This document shows, in pieces, positions 23,855-33,200 of a DNA stretch of 64,000 bases. The stretch is from Aliirhizobium wenxiniae (GTDB lineage: Bacteria; Pseudomonadota; Alphaproteobacteria; Rhizobiales; Rhizobiaceae). The position numbers were made by a program, and so were the translations under genes. The notes beneath the pieces are model-generated. The model saw nothing but the letters and a program-made list of their open reading frames with translations. It did no database searches and was not told the origin of the DNA. Numbering within the stretch: position 1 is the stretch's first letter; every line of letters starts with the position of its first letter. The stretch spans positions 1-64,000 of the forward strand of contig NZ_JAEUAN010000017.1 in assembly GCF_019511445.1 (NCBI RefSeq), written 5' to 3'.

Positions 23855-24580
23855 TCAACGCGCCAGTTTTGCAAATCCCTTGGCGAGGATTGGCCCGGTT
23901 GGTCGCCCTGTCGGAGATCCGCCTGCCTGTTCCAGCGTGATTTCGTAAAGCTGCGCATCCTGTGGCTTCGGCAATGTCGATCCGCTTAGCCGCGCCGAAT
24001 GCGCATCCTCCAGCAGGCCGAGCGACATCGGCCCCATCTCGCGGGAGGGAAGGGTCCACACCTGCATTGTCCTGTCCGCAGGCACATTGAAATCGGTCAG
24101 CAGCCGGATGCTGGCCGTGTCATTGCCGAAATCCTCGACCACGGCCTGCACTTCGCCAGCCTCGTTGAGAAGCACGGCCACCACCAGCGGCTCGGCCACC
24201 CGCGCCATGCTCCACACCAGCCCCACGGCAAGCATCAGCGAGGCGGCAACCGCCGAAATCGCCGTCGCCCGCCAGCCGGTGCGGGCATTGTCATTCCCGG
24301 CCATCGGAACTCTCGGAGAAACCGAGGCGATTGATGGTTCTGCCGCCGTCGCCTGTTCCGGTAGCCGCGTTGCAATGGAGTCCCACAGGTCCGGTGAAAC
24401 CGCAGCCGGGTCGATATTGGTGTCGAGCGGCAGAAACCGTTCGCGCGCTTCCGCCACCGCATTGGCCAGTGCAGAATTGCGCTCGATCTCGTTTTCCACC
24501 TCGGCTGCCTCTGCTTCGCTGAGAAGGCCAAGTACATATTCATCAGCAATATGCGAAAGATTGTCGGCGCTCAGCTTCAT
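23855..24580 (-). CDS. Anti-sigma factor (RskA family)
   Basis: From the ATG at 24580 the protein has 241 residues. The N-terminal 80 residues (ADNLSHIADEYVLGLLSEAEAAEVENEIE) form a zinc-less anti-sigma-domain-like helical region. A single membrane helix (ISAVAASLMLAVGLVWSMA) follows near residues 107-125, and the periplasmic C-terminal half has the RskA-type end (TMQVWTLPSREMGPMSLGLLE). Its start overlaps the sigma gene stop as ATGA, so the pair is cotranslated. Binding of the cytoplasmic domain would hold the sigma factor at the membrane until the periplasmic part senses a signal; the signal is unknown. Confidence 0.9.
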   Translation of the reverse strand: MKLSADNLSHIADEYVLGLLSEAEAAEVENEIERNSALANAVAEARERFLPLDTNIDPAAVSPDLWDSIATRLPEQATAAEPSIASVSPRVPMAGNDNARTGWRATAISAVAASLMLAVGLVWSMARVAEPLVVAVLLNEAGEVQAVVEDFGNDTASIRLLTDFNVPADRTMQVWTLPSREMGPMSLGLLEDAHSARLSGSTLPKPQDAQLYEITLEQAGGSPTGRPTGPILAKGFAKLAR

Positions 24581-25206
24581 GCCATGCACTCCCGCAATGT
24601 CAGAAGCCCGCGCCTGATCCAGGATTTTGCCGTGCCGAGCGGAAGCCGTAATCGCCCGGCGATTTCGCCATGGGTATAACCGCCGACATAGGCCATCAAT
24701 ATGCCGCGCCGTCTGGCCTCGTCGAGACGGCCCAGGCACTCTTTCAGCCGGCTGTTATGGTCGAGCCGATGCCAGGCCGCCATGATCTGTTCCAGCTGTT
24801 CGCCGTCCTGCATCGTCTCCAGCCGATCTTCCGCAACAAGGTCTTCGCGGCTGCCGTCCCGCAGCATGTTCAGCGCACGGTTGCGTACGATCGCATAGAT
24901 CCAGCCGCGCGCCGATCCGCGTTCCGGCCTGTATTGATGCGCATGTGTCCAGATGCGGATGAAGGCTTCCTGCACCACTTCCTCGGCGAGTTCCCGTCGC
25001 TTGAGGATCCGCTGCGCCACCGCCACCAGCCTGCCGGCCTCCGCATCGAATATGTCACGCAACCCACTGCGGTCGCCCTTGGCGCAGGCGGCAAGCGCCG
25101 CCTCGAAATCCGTCGATTGGTCTGTCACCAAGGTCAGGCTGTCCTCTCTCCCCGAATACTCGCGCAGTTGCGAATATTCCATCTCTGCAGTTTTAGCGGC
25201 GGACAT
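24577..25206 (-). CDS. ECF-type RNA polymerase sigma factor
   Basis: The protein contains sigma region 2 (DIFDAEAGRLVAVAQRILKRRELAEEVVQEAFIRIWTHAHQ) and region 4 (RRRGILMAYVGGYTHGEIAGRLRLPLGTAKSWIRRGLLTLRECM) joined by an acidic linker, the ECF plan. I give the ATG at 25206; a GTG at 25128 would yield 183 residues, closer to the usual ECF length, so the start is uncertain. It is followed by its RskA-like anti-sigma factor with an ATGA overlap. Upstream, across 207 bp, lies a divergent DUF4394 protein gene, a plausible target. The pair resembles SigK/RskA systems. Confidence 0.9.
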   Translation of the reverse strand: MSAAKTAEMEYSQLREYSGREDSLTLVTDQSTDFEAALAACAKGDRSGLRDIFDAEAGRLVAVAQRILKRRELAEEVVQEAFIRIWTHAHQYRPERGSARGWIYAIVRNRALNMLRDGSREDLVAEDRLETMQDGEQLEQIMAAWHRLDHNSRLKECLGRLDEARRRGILMAYVGGYTHGEIAGRLRLPLGTAKSWIRRGLLTLRECMA

Positions 25207-25331
25207 GCGCTCGTCCAGTGTTTCAGGTTTCCCGCAGCCATCCTGAGACTGCATATGGAAGACACGCCGGATGCGGAAATGGATGCGAGGCAAATAAATA
25301 TTTTAGCCGGCTGCATCCAAAGGCGCCCTGC

Positions 25332-25416
25332 CATGTGTCTACACATCGGGAGTGCTTGAGGCCGTGCGCCCTGTCGCTCCCGATAATGCTGGAAACACCA
25401 TGGGAGTAGACACATG
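25332..25416. repeat. Inverted repeat that includes the DUF4394 start codon
   Basis: CATGTGTCTAC (25332-25342) and GTAGACACATG (25406-25416) are perfect 11-bp inverted repeats. The right arm contains the ATG of the downstream gene and the bases just before it, with GGGAG, a likely ribosome-binding site, immediately before the arm. If both arms are transcribed, the start codon would be paired, so translation could be regulated by structure. Otherwise they may be a DNA-binding site. Confidence 0.55.
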
Positions 25417-26202
25417 AAAATCGCTCGCACCGCACTCGTCGCATCCACAATGCTCGTTGCCTCTGCCGCCGCAGCCTTCGCCGCCCCGGTCCTCGGCCTC
25501 ACCGGCGACAAGACGCTCGTCATGTTCGACACCGCAAAACCTGAGGTGACGAAGACGATGGAAGTGACCGGCGTCGACAAGCTGGTCGGCATCGATTTCC
25601 GTCCCGGCACCAAGACCGTGATCGGCGTCACGCCCGATCACGCAATCGTCTCCATCAATCTCGAAACCGGTGCAGCCACCGAAGTCGCCAAGATGGACAA
25701 GATGCTGACCATGACGGAAGCCCCGGTCGTGGTGGATTTCAACCCGATGGCCGACCGTCTGCGCTTCATGACCGGCACCACCAATCACCGTGTCCACCCG
25801 GATACGGGCGCCGTCACGGTCGATGGCGTTCTGGCCTTTGAAGAGGGCGACATGCACAAGGGTGAGACCCCCAACATCGTCGCGGCCGCCTATACAAATT
25901 CCATCGGCAAGCCGGAAAAGACGGCCATGTACAATATCGATGCCACGATCGGTGCGCTGATCCAGCAGACCAAGCCGAACGACGGCACGCTGAAGGCGAT
26001 CGGCAAGCTCGGCATCAAGGAAATGCCGGCGACCTACGCCTTCGATATCCAGGGTGAAGAGGGCGGCAAGAACACCGCCTATCTCGCCGCAAACAAGATG
26101 CTCTACACGGTCAACCTGGAAACCGGCGCGGCAACCGAAGTCGGCCCGATTTCAGGCGTTGAAAATGAAGTCCGCGACATCGCCATTCTTCCGGCCATGT
26201 AA
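25414..26202 (+). CDS. Secreted DUF4394 protein
   Basis: The 262-residue protein has a signal peptide (ALVASTMLVASAAAAFAAP, cleavage around residue 23). The rest is built from beta-propeller-like repeats of a DUF4394 protein: DKLVGIDFRPGTKTVIGVTPD, DFNPMADRLRFMTGTTNHRVHPDTG, NKMLYTVNLETGAATEVG. DUF4394 proteins are exported, of unknown role. The gene is divergent from an ECF sigma/anti-sigma pair, and such targets often lie next to their regulators. An inverted repeat covers its start codon. Confidence 0.85.
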   Translation: MKIARTALVASTMLVASAAAAFAAPVLGLTGDKTLVMFDTAKPEVTKTMEVTGVDKLVGIDFRPGTKTVIGVTPDHAIVSINLETGAATEVAKMDKMLTMTEAPVVVDFNPMADRLRFMTGTTNHRVHPDTGAVTVDGVLAFEEGDMHKGETPNIVAAAYTNSIGKPEKTAMYNIDATIGALIQQTKPNDGTLKAIGKLGIKEMPATYAFDIQGEEGGKNTAYLAANKMLYTVNLETGAATEVGPISGVENEVRDIAILPAM

Positions 26203-26244
26203 TGCTGGGGAAGGGGCGGAGCGTCCGGCTTTGCCCCTACCATC

Positions 26245-28074
26245 CTAGATTTCGCCCGAAACCTCGCGCCGCCGCCGGTCCAGTTCTTCCGTGTAGCGCC
26301 TCAGCGTATGGCTCTCCGAGAGCTGCCCCACCACCTTGCGCTCGATCTGGTTGTTGACCACCGCAAGCGCTTCCGCCTCCGTCCGGTCGAACATCGCGGC
26401 CGCCTGCTTGGCATTCATGCTTCGAAGCAGCACATCGTTCTTGTAGCGGATGAAGGAGGAAAGTTCCGGCTCCTCCTCGCCGCCTTCGGTCGGCGCGGCA
26501 TAGACTTCCGGTGTCAGGATAATGCCGACATATTTTTCGTTCTCGTCGATCACGATCACCCGCTGCGTCGAGCCGATCGGAAAATCCTTGCGGAATTGAT
26601 CGAGTGTCATGTCTGCCTTCGCCGTCTTCACGTCTGAGCGCATCAGCTTATCGACGGTCAGGTTGCGGATCCAGCCGATATCATGCGCGCTCCTGATCCC
26701 TTCACCGCGCAGGTGAAAACGCCATGTCGCGAACGAGTAGCCGAAGCTGGTCCGCACCACGACCGAGGAGGTGATGACGGCCGCCAACGCCAGTGCCGTG
26801 ATTGGAAAGTCGCCGGTCACTTCGAGCGCCAGAAACGTCATCGTCAACGGCCCGCCGATTACGGCGACTGCCATCGCACTCATGCCGACGACCGCATAAA
26901 TGACCGGCGTCAGTGTTGCATGCGCAAACAGGAACGGCGTCGCATAGGCAAACAGCTTGCCGAGCAGCGCACCGAGAAACAGCGAGGCGAAGAACAGGCC
27001 GCCACGGAAACCGGCGCCGATGGTGATCGCAGAGGCGACCGACTTGAGCAGCAAGAGCCCGACCACCGCGCCGATCGCCATATGCTGGTTGAGGCTTTCA
27101 TGCAGCGCGCCGTGCCCCGCCGAAAGCACCCGTGTGTCGATCAACGCCAGCACTCCGACAATCAACCCTCCAAGCGCCGGGCGGAAGACGGGAGAGATCG
27201 AGCTTTTCCGCGCCTGTTCCTCCACCTGCGAGACGCCTTTCATCAGCAGGATACCGGCGCCCGCGCACAGAACCCCGAGCATGACGGCCGGCAGATAGTC
27301 GGCCGGGACGACCGTGCCGATCTCACCGATATCGATCATGAACTCCTCGCCGACGAAGAGCCGCGTCACGAAGGTCGCGGAGAGCGCTGCAACCACGACC
27401 GGCGCAAGGCTGACGATCGTATAGGTGCCGATGATCAGCTCGAAAGCATAGAAGGATCCCGTCAGCGGCGCATTGAAGGCCGATGCGATCGCACCCGCCG
27501 CACCGCAGCCGACGAGAATGCGCATGTCCGAGCGGCGCAATTGCAGAATGAGGCCGATCTTCGAGGCGATACCGGATGAAAGCTGCGTATAGCCGGCCTC
27601 CAGTCCGATAGAGGCGCCGAAACCGTTGGAAATCAGGTTCTGCACGGCAACCACGATACTGTCTGTCAGCGACAGCCGCCCGCCATGCAGCGCATTGGCC
27701 TCGATCGGGTCGACCATCGGCTTCTTGCGCCACTTCTTCAGGATCAGAAATACGGCCCCCATCAGCACGCCGCCCGCCGCCGGTGCCCAGAGCACCACCA
27801 TCGGATTAAGCGTCGTGGCTGCGCTCAGCCTCTCATCCGGGCCGATCCCGAAGATCAGCACCTGGATCTCGTGCGCAATGAAACTCATCGCCGAAACCGC
27901 GAGGCCGGCGAGCACACCGATCACCGCCGCCATCGCGATCAGGCCGAATTCGCTGCGCCGGATTAATATGCGCAATTGCGTCGGATGCAGCAGGTGGCGC
28001 CAATCCGGCAATCGGGCGGGCAATCGTTCGGACAGGCGGGCTGGCAGGCGGTCGAGGAAGCGTTTCAACATCAT
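26245..28074 (-). CDS. ClC-type chloride channel/transporter with CBS domains
   Basis: The 609-residue protein has about ten or more membrane segments in residues 40-460 and the ClC signatures. These include GFGASIGLEAGYTQL, in which the glutamate at the gating position is kept, RILVGCGAAGAIASAFNAPLTGSFYAFE, and GFRGGLFFASLFLGALLGKL (GxFxP-like). Residues about 470-600 are two CBS domains (LMRSDVKTAKADMTL ... RVIVIDENEKYVGIIL), which may bind nucleotides. Family members are anion channels or proton-coupled exchangers of the inner membrane. The first 30 residues are an unusually repetitive Arg/Leu/Pro stretch. It is monocistronic as far as I can see. Confidence 0.9.
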   Translation of the reverse strand: MMLKRFLDRLPARLSERLPARLPDWRHLLHPTQLRILIRRSEFGLIAMAAVIGVLAGLAVSAMSFIAHEIQVLIFGIGPDERLSAATTLNPMVVLWAPAAGGVLMGAVFLILKKWRKKPMVDPIEANALHGGRLSLTDSIVVAVQNLISNGFGASIGLEAGYTQLSSGIASKIGLILQLRRSDMRILVGCGAAGAIASAFNAPLTGSFYAFELIIGTYTIVSLAPVVVAALSATFVTRLFVGEEFMIDIGEIGTVVPADYLPAVMLGVLCAGAGILLMKGVSQVEEQARKSSISPVFRPALGGLIVGVLALIDTRVLSAGHGALHESLNQHMAIGAVVGLLLLKSVASAITIGAGFRGGLFFASLFLGALLGKLFAYATPFLFAHATLTPVIYAVVGMSAMAVAVIGGPLTMTFLALEVTGDFPITALALAAVITSSVVVRTSFGYSFATWRFHLRGEGIRSAHDIGWIRNLTVDKLMRSDVKTAKADMTLDQFRKDFPIGSTQRVIVIDENEKYVGIILTPEVYAAPTEGGEEEPELSSFIRYKNDVLLRSMNAKQAAAMFDRTEAEALAVVNNQIERKVVGQLSESHTLRRYTEELDRRRREVSGEI

Positions 28075-28155
28075 GGCAGTCTGGGTTTGCGATACCTGTC
28101 GCTAACTAGAGTAGGGATCGCCGAAGCAAAGGCGTTGGGGATGGATCGGCAGGGA

Positions 28156-28956
28156 TCAATCCTTGCGGAAGACGATGCTGGCACCCCAGCCGGTAACGAG
28201 CGCGATCAGCACGCAGAGCAGGCCATAGGCAAACGGCTGGTTATGCGCCGTGTCGGTAATCGCCTGTTCAAGGCCGGTCTTCACCACCCTGAGCGGGATC
28301 TCACGCTGGGTGATCAGCGTGCCGCTCTTGAACAGATAGGCGCGCACGATATGCACCCCGTCCGGCACATTGGCCGGCAGGCGCAGCGAGGCGCGGAACA
28401 GGCTGGAGGACACGAAGCGAACGCCGCTCGCTTCCTTCTGGTAAAGCCCGCCCGCCAGTTTCAGCCGCCGGTAAGCTTCACGAAAATCCGAAAGCTCGCC
28501 GACATCGCGGATATAACCGATCGGGTTGAGCGCCAGATGTTCGATCCCCACACCCGCCGTATTGATCGGCGGCAATTGCGTCGGGTCGTCGAGCTGGCGG
28601 GTGCTGGCGATCGAATAGCTTTCCGGCACCTGCTCGAAAATCATCGAATCCGTATTCACCCAGACCCCGAAGATCCGCTCCTTCTTGCGCACAGTGGCAT
28701 AGTCGCGCGGGCCTTCGAGCGTGACGATGATGTCGTAATTGCCGATCGCCAAGAGCAGGTCGTCGGCATTGGTCATCGCCCCGAAAACGGTCAGGTCCGC
28801 CCCGCGGAAATCCGAGGTAATCGCGATCTCGTTTGTCGAAACCCCGATATCGAGCCCCTCCTTGCCGGTCGATGCCTCGCCCATCGGGATCTGCGCCACC
28901 GAATTGCCGACGGGCAGGAGAAGAAGCGAGAGGAGAAGGGCAAGCCGGGAAAACAT
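28156..28956 (-). CDS. TIGR02186 family protein
   Basis: The 266-residue protein has an N-terminal signal peptide (ALLLSLLLLPVGNSVAQ), a periplasmic body with beta-rich stretches (VSTNEIAITSDFRGADLTVFGAM), and a C-terminal membrane helix (YGLLCVLIALVTGWGASIVF). This single-pass arrangement and sequence fit TIGR02186, a family found almost always next to TauE/SafE-type exporters. Its start overlaps the TauE stop by one base (TGATG), so the two are tightly coupled. It may be a periplasmic partner of the exporter (inference from co-occurrence). Confidence 0.85.
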   Translation of the reverse strand: MFSRLALLLSLLLLPVGNSVAQIPMGEASTGKEGLDIGVSTNEIAITSDFRGADLTVFGAMTNADDLLLAIGNYDIIVTLEGPRDYATVRKKERIFGVWVNTDSMIFEQVPESYSIASTRQLDDPTQLPPINTAGVGIEHLALNPIGYIRDVGELSDFREAYRRLKLAGGLYQKEASGVRFVSSSLFRASLRLPANVPDGVHIVRAYLFKSGTLITQREIPLRVVKTGLEQAITDTAHNQPFAYGLLCVLIALVTGWGASIVFRKD

Positions 28957-29882
28957 CAGTAACCGATCCCCCCGACTGCCACCGAATAGAGATCCTGCGG
29001 CCGGATGAACAGACCGACAGCAAGACGGATGCCGACCGCCAGAACCAAAAGCGCCAGAAGCGCGCGCAACTGCTCGCCGCGCAGCTTCTGCCCCACACGC
29101 ACGCCGTATTGCGCCCCGATAACGCCCGCCACCATCAGTATGAAGGCAAGCACGATATCGACGGAATAGTTGGTCGCCGCCTGCACCATGGTCGTATAGG
29201 CGGTAACGAAGATGATCTGGAACAGCGACGTCCCGACGACGACATTGGTTGGAATGCGCAACAGATAGATCATCGCCGGCACCATGATGAAGCCGCCGCC
29301 GACACCCATGATCGAAGTCAGGATGCCGATCAGGAAACCGAGCGTCACCACAGGAATGGCCGAAAGATAGATCTTCGACTTCTTGAACCGCATCTTCAAG
29401 GGCAGCCGGTGCACCCAGTTATGCTGGCCGGGACGCTTCAACGGAAGCGGCTGGTTGAGCTTCGCCTTGCGCATGGCGCGCAGGCTTTCCTGCAGCATCA
29501 GCACGCCGATCGTCGTTAAAAGCACGACATAGAGAAGCGAGATGAACAGGTCGAGCTGGCCGATGCGTCTCAGCCAGGAAAAGATCCACACACCGACCGT
29601 CGCCCCGACAAGGCCGCCGACAAGCAGCACCGTCCCGAGCTTCATGTCCAGCGTACCGCGCCGGAAATGCGTGATCGCACCGGAAACCGAGGAAGCGACC
29701 ACCTGGTTCGCCCCGGTTGCCACCGCCACGACGGGCGGGATGTTGTAGAAAATCAGAAGCGGCGTGATCAGAAATCCGCCGCCGACGCCGAACATGCCGG
29801 ACAGGAAACCGACGGCCGCACCCATGCCGAGGATGATGAAAATATTCACCGAAAGCTCTGCTATGGGCAGGTAGATCGTCAC
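28956..29882 (-). CDS. TauE/SafE family sulfite/anion exporter
   Basis: A 308-residue inner-membrane protein when started at the GTG at 29882; the longer open frame to 30008 is not supported. Two homologous halves are visible, each beginning with the TauE signature: GMGAAVGFLSGMFGVGGGFLITPLL and GILTSIMGVGGGFIMVPAMIYLL. There are about eight membrane helices. Family members export sulfite or organosulfonate-derived anions or related compounds. The exact substrate is unknown. It is followed by its usual partner, a TIGR02186 protein. Confidence 0.9.
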   Translation of the reverse strand: MTIYLPIAELSVNIFIILGMGAAVGFLSGMFGVGGGFLITPLLIFYNIPPVVAVATGANQVVASSVSGAITHFRRGTLDMKLGTVLLVGGLVGATVGVWIFSWLRRIGQLDLFISLLYVVLLTTIGVLMLQESLRAMRKAKLNQPLPLKRPGQHNWVHRLPLKMRFKKSKIYLSAIPVVTLGFLIGILTSIMGVGGGFIMVPAMIYLLRIPTNVVVGTSLFQIIFVTAYTTMVQAATNYSVDIVLAFILMVAGVIGAQYGVRVGQKLRGEQLRALLALLVLAVGIRLAVGLFIRPQDLYSVAVGGIGY

Positions 29883-30215
29883 GGTTGACCCCGACAAGGC
29901 GAAACAGAACGACCTCGTCCGGCAGGCGATCTCTCGCTTGTCTGATGAGGTAGTGGGAAAGTGTCTCACATGCCGGGTGAACAAGGCATGAAGATGTCTG
30001 AGCCACATGCCCGCGCAGGCCTTGGGCTGTCAAACCCATGAAGCCGCGTCAGGGTACCGCAAGCCTTTGATTCGCCCGTTTTCTTCGCGGCGTGGCCAAT
30101 ATGCCGCGTCACCGTAAACCCGGTCGGTTTAGTCGTGATTGGAGATATGCTGAAGGCTCACCAAAAAAAGCCGGGCCGGAGACGAATGGATCGTCTTCGG
30201 CCCGGCGACTGGAGC
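29883..30215. other. Intergenic region between podJ and tauE
   Basis: This 333-bp gap holds the podJ terminator (30163-30206) and the promoter region of the TauE gene. A TTGACA box on the minus strand lies at 30028-30033, but no good -10 is found at 17 bases. I see no ORF or RNA gene of note. Confidence 0.6.
30163..30206 (-). terminator. podJ intrinsic terminator
   Basis: A 9-bp GC stem (30170-30178 with 30198-30206), with further inner pairing (AGACGA with TCGTCT), is followed on the minus strand by seven U residues (30163-30169). It lies just after the podJ stop codon. Confidence 0.85.
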
Positions 30216-33200
30216 TCATCCATTCCGCTTGAGAAGTTCGCGCACCATCGCGTCGTCCACCTTGCCGGTCGGCTCCTGGCCGATCGAGCTCTGGAAAGAC
30301 TTGATCGCGGCAATGGTCTTTGCACCCATCTTGCCGTCCGGAGTGCCGGCATCGAAACCGTTCTTGTTGAGAATGGCCTGGATGTTGCGGATCGCCTTGG
30401 TCATGTCGATCGAAGCGGTCGTCAGCTTCTTGCCGGAAGCCCATTCGTCGGGAATGTTGACGGCATTGGCATTCGGGTCGAGCGGCTTGGCGGTCCAGGA
30501 GTTCAGCTTGGCGCGGGCGCTGTCCAGCTGCTCCTTGCGCATCGCCTTGCCCACTTCTTCCTGCTTCGTTGCGGCATCCGTGTCACCGCCCTTGGCAGCC
30601 ACACCGAACCACTTGTAGCTCTCTTCGAGGTCCTGCTTCACCCCGTTGCCGCGGGCATAAAGGATCGCGAGGTTGAACTGGCTGTCGGCAACACCGAGTT
30701 CGCTTGCCTTGCGGAACCATTCGACGGCGGCCGCATAATCCGGCTGGCCGGCTGCACCCGAAGCAAAAAGAACCGCCAGATTGTGCATGGCGCTGGCGTT
30801 ACCGGCCTGCGCGGCCTGACGATAATAGGAGATCGCCTCACCGAGATTGCGGTCGACGCCGGTTCCCTTTTCGAGCAGGTTGCCCATGCGGTACTGAGCC
30901 GGTGCAAGGCCGCGATCGGCCGCAAGCTTGTACCACTTGGCAGCTTCGCCCGGATCGGCGGAAACACCGCGGCCGTCGCTGAAGCGCGCACCGATTTCAA
31001 ACAGCGCATTGGCGTCACCGGCTGCAGCCGCATCGGCCATCGACTGCGGCTCGATACCGGCCGGAACGACGATCGAAGCCTGTTCGACCGGCGCGATCGG
31101 AGTTGCGGGCAGGTCTTCCGCTGGTGCTTCTGCAACTGCTTCCGTGTCAGTCGTCTGTGGTGCGGCACCCTCCGGTGAATTTGCAGTTTCTTCTGCAGCC
31201 GGTGGAGCCGTCATCTCAGGCGCAGCGCTCTGCGGCGAGACCGGAGCCTCGGAAGCTACGGGTGTCTGCGGAACAAGCGCTGCAGGCGTCGGCGCGCTCG
31301 CCTCAGGAGCAGCCGCAATCACCGGCTGTTCCACGGAAGCGACCTGCGGAGCAGGGCTTCCGCTCGTCACGGTCTTGATCAGCGGCATTGCCATCAGCGC
31401 CAGAAGCACGGCGCCGACTGCCATCAGAATCGGGCGGCGATGGCGCGAAAATGCGGATGCACCCTTCGCCGTCTCGGTCTTGCCGACCGCAGGCTTGACC
31501 TTGCCCGGCTTCGCCTGGCTCTTGGCCATCGAACCCATCAGCGAAGGATCGACTTCCTGTGCCGCGGCCTTCGCGGCGCGGCGTGCGGCGGCAATATAGT
31601 CGGCCCGGTCGCCGGTGCGGTCGCTGCCTCTCTCGTTGCCAAACTCTCCGGCCGCCTGGCTTGCCCGAACTCTTTCAAGGATTTTCCGAACGTCCGGCGC
31701 GCCGGAACCCGGCTCCAGAAGGTCGTTTTCGCTTTCGCTCTCCAGCATGTCGCGTGCAACCACCGTATCGTCCGCCGAAGGATCGATCGAAGGGGTCGGG
31801 TCGACAAAGGTGCGCGTGCTCGCTGCCTTGTCCTGCTTCGAACCGGGGCGCAGCCGCTTGGCCAGCCCGCCGAGCAGGCTTTTCTTCGCGGGTTTTGGCT
31901 CGTCTTCGAGTTCCTGCTCCAAAGGCTGCAGAATTGCCGGAACGTGATCCGCCATGGTCGAGCCGATCGCGCTGGTCTCCCTCAATCGGGCTTCCGTGCG
32001 CGGCATGTCCATGCTGGCAAGTTCGTGTGCAACCTCGGCCGAAAGCGCCGGTACTGCGGCCGGTGCCGCCTCACGCGCAACCGGCATGTCGCGCTGCATC
32101 GGCGCGGCCGCAAAGGCGGGCTGGCGCACCGGCTCTTCGCTACGGTAGCTTGCAGCAAAAGAAGGGGCAGGAGCCTGAACCGACTGGCCTTCCAGCTGGT
32201 CCAGCCGCTCGGCGATCTGCACCAGTGTGCCGTGCAGCGCCTCGAAGGTCTGGTGCGTCCGGCTTTCCGAACCACGGGTCAGTTCTTCCAGATGCTTCAG
32301 GTCGTCGGCAAGGGCGGCAAGTGCTGCCATGTCGCTGCTGGTGCCGGGGGCGCCGGCGCTCAGATTGCGGGAATAGGCCTCGATCACGGCTTCAGCGGCC
32401 TGTCGTGCGGCCTCGACGATATATTCGTCATTGGTCGCCATATAGCCTTCGATCGCCGCCATCCGGCTGTCGAATTCCGGCGGCCATGCGGCAGGTGCGC
32501 TGCTCGGCTGCGAAATCAGCGTCGAAAGATTGGCGATCTGCGCTTCCAGTCCGCGCAGGGCCTCATCGTCATTGCGTGGAGCGGATGACGCTTCATCAAG
32601 TCGCGCCGCGATGTCGCTCAGCCGGTCCTCGATCCGTACGAAGGCAGCGCCGTCATCGGCATGCTGCGGCCGCGGCTGCTGTTCCATTTCCTCGATCCGG
32701 CGCGACAGATAATCGAGCCGCTCGCCAAGCCCTTCGGCGCCGAAACTCGTATCCAGCGCGTCGATCTTGCGGGAAATGTCGGAGAGATAATTGGTGACAT
32801 CTTCCTGCTGGCCGGGCGCATGCATCTGCTGCACCAGCGCTGAAAGCTGTTCGATCCGTTCCTGAAGCTGGGCTGTTGCCTGCTCCTCGGCCATGTCCTC
32901 GATCCTGCCGGCAAGCAGTTCGATCCGTGCCGAAAGACCGTCGGTCGCGCTCTGGTCGGCGGTGTAGCGGCCGATCGTCTCGACCTGCTCCATCAGCCCG
33001 GCCAACCGGTCTGCTAGCCGATCTTCCAGCCGCTGCATTGCAAGCTCGTCCTGCGCATTGGCAGCGCTGGCGCGAGTATTGGCGGCAATCGCACGGCTGA
33101 TCTCGTCCAGCCTGTGATCCAGCTGGCTGAACTGTTCGGTGATTGCCGCATCATTCGGCTTCATGCGAGAGCCGAGCTGTTCCATCATGCCGGCAAGCGC

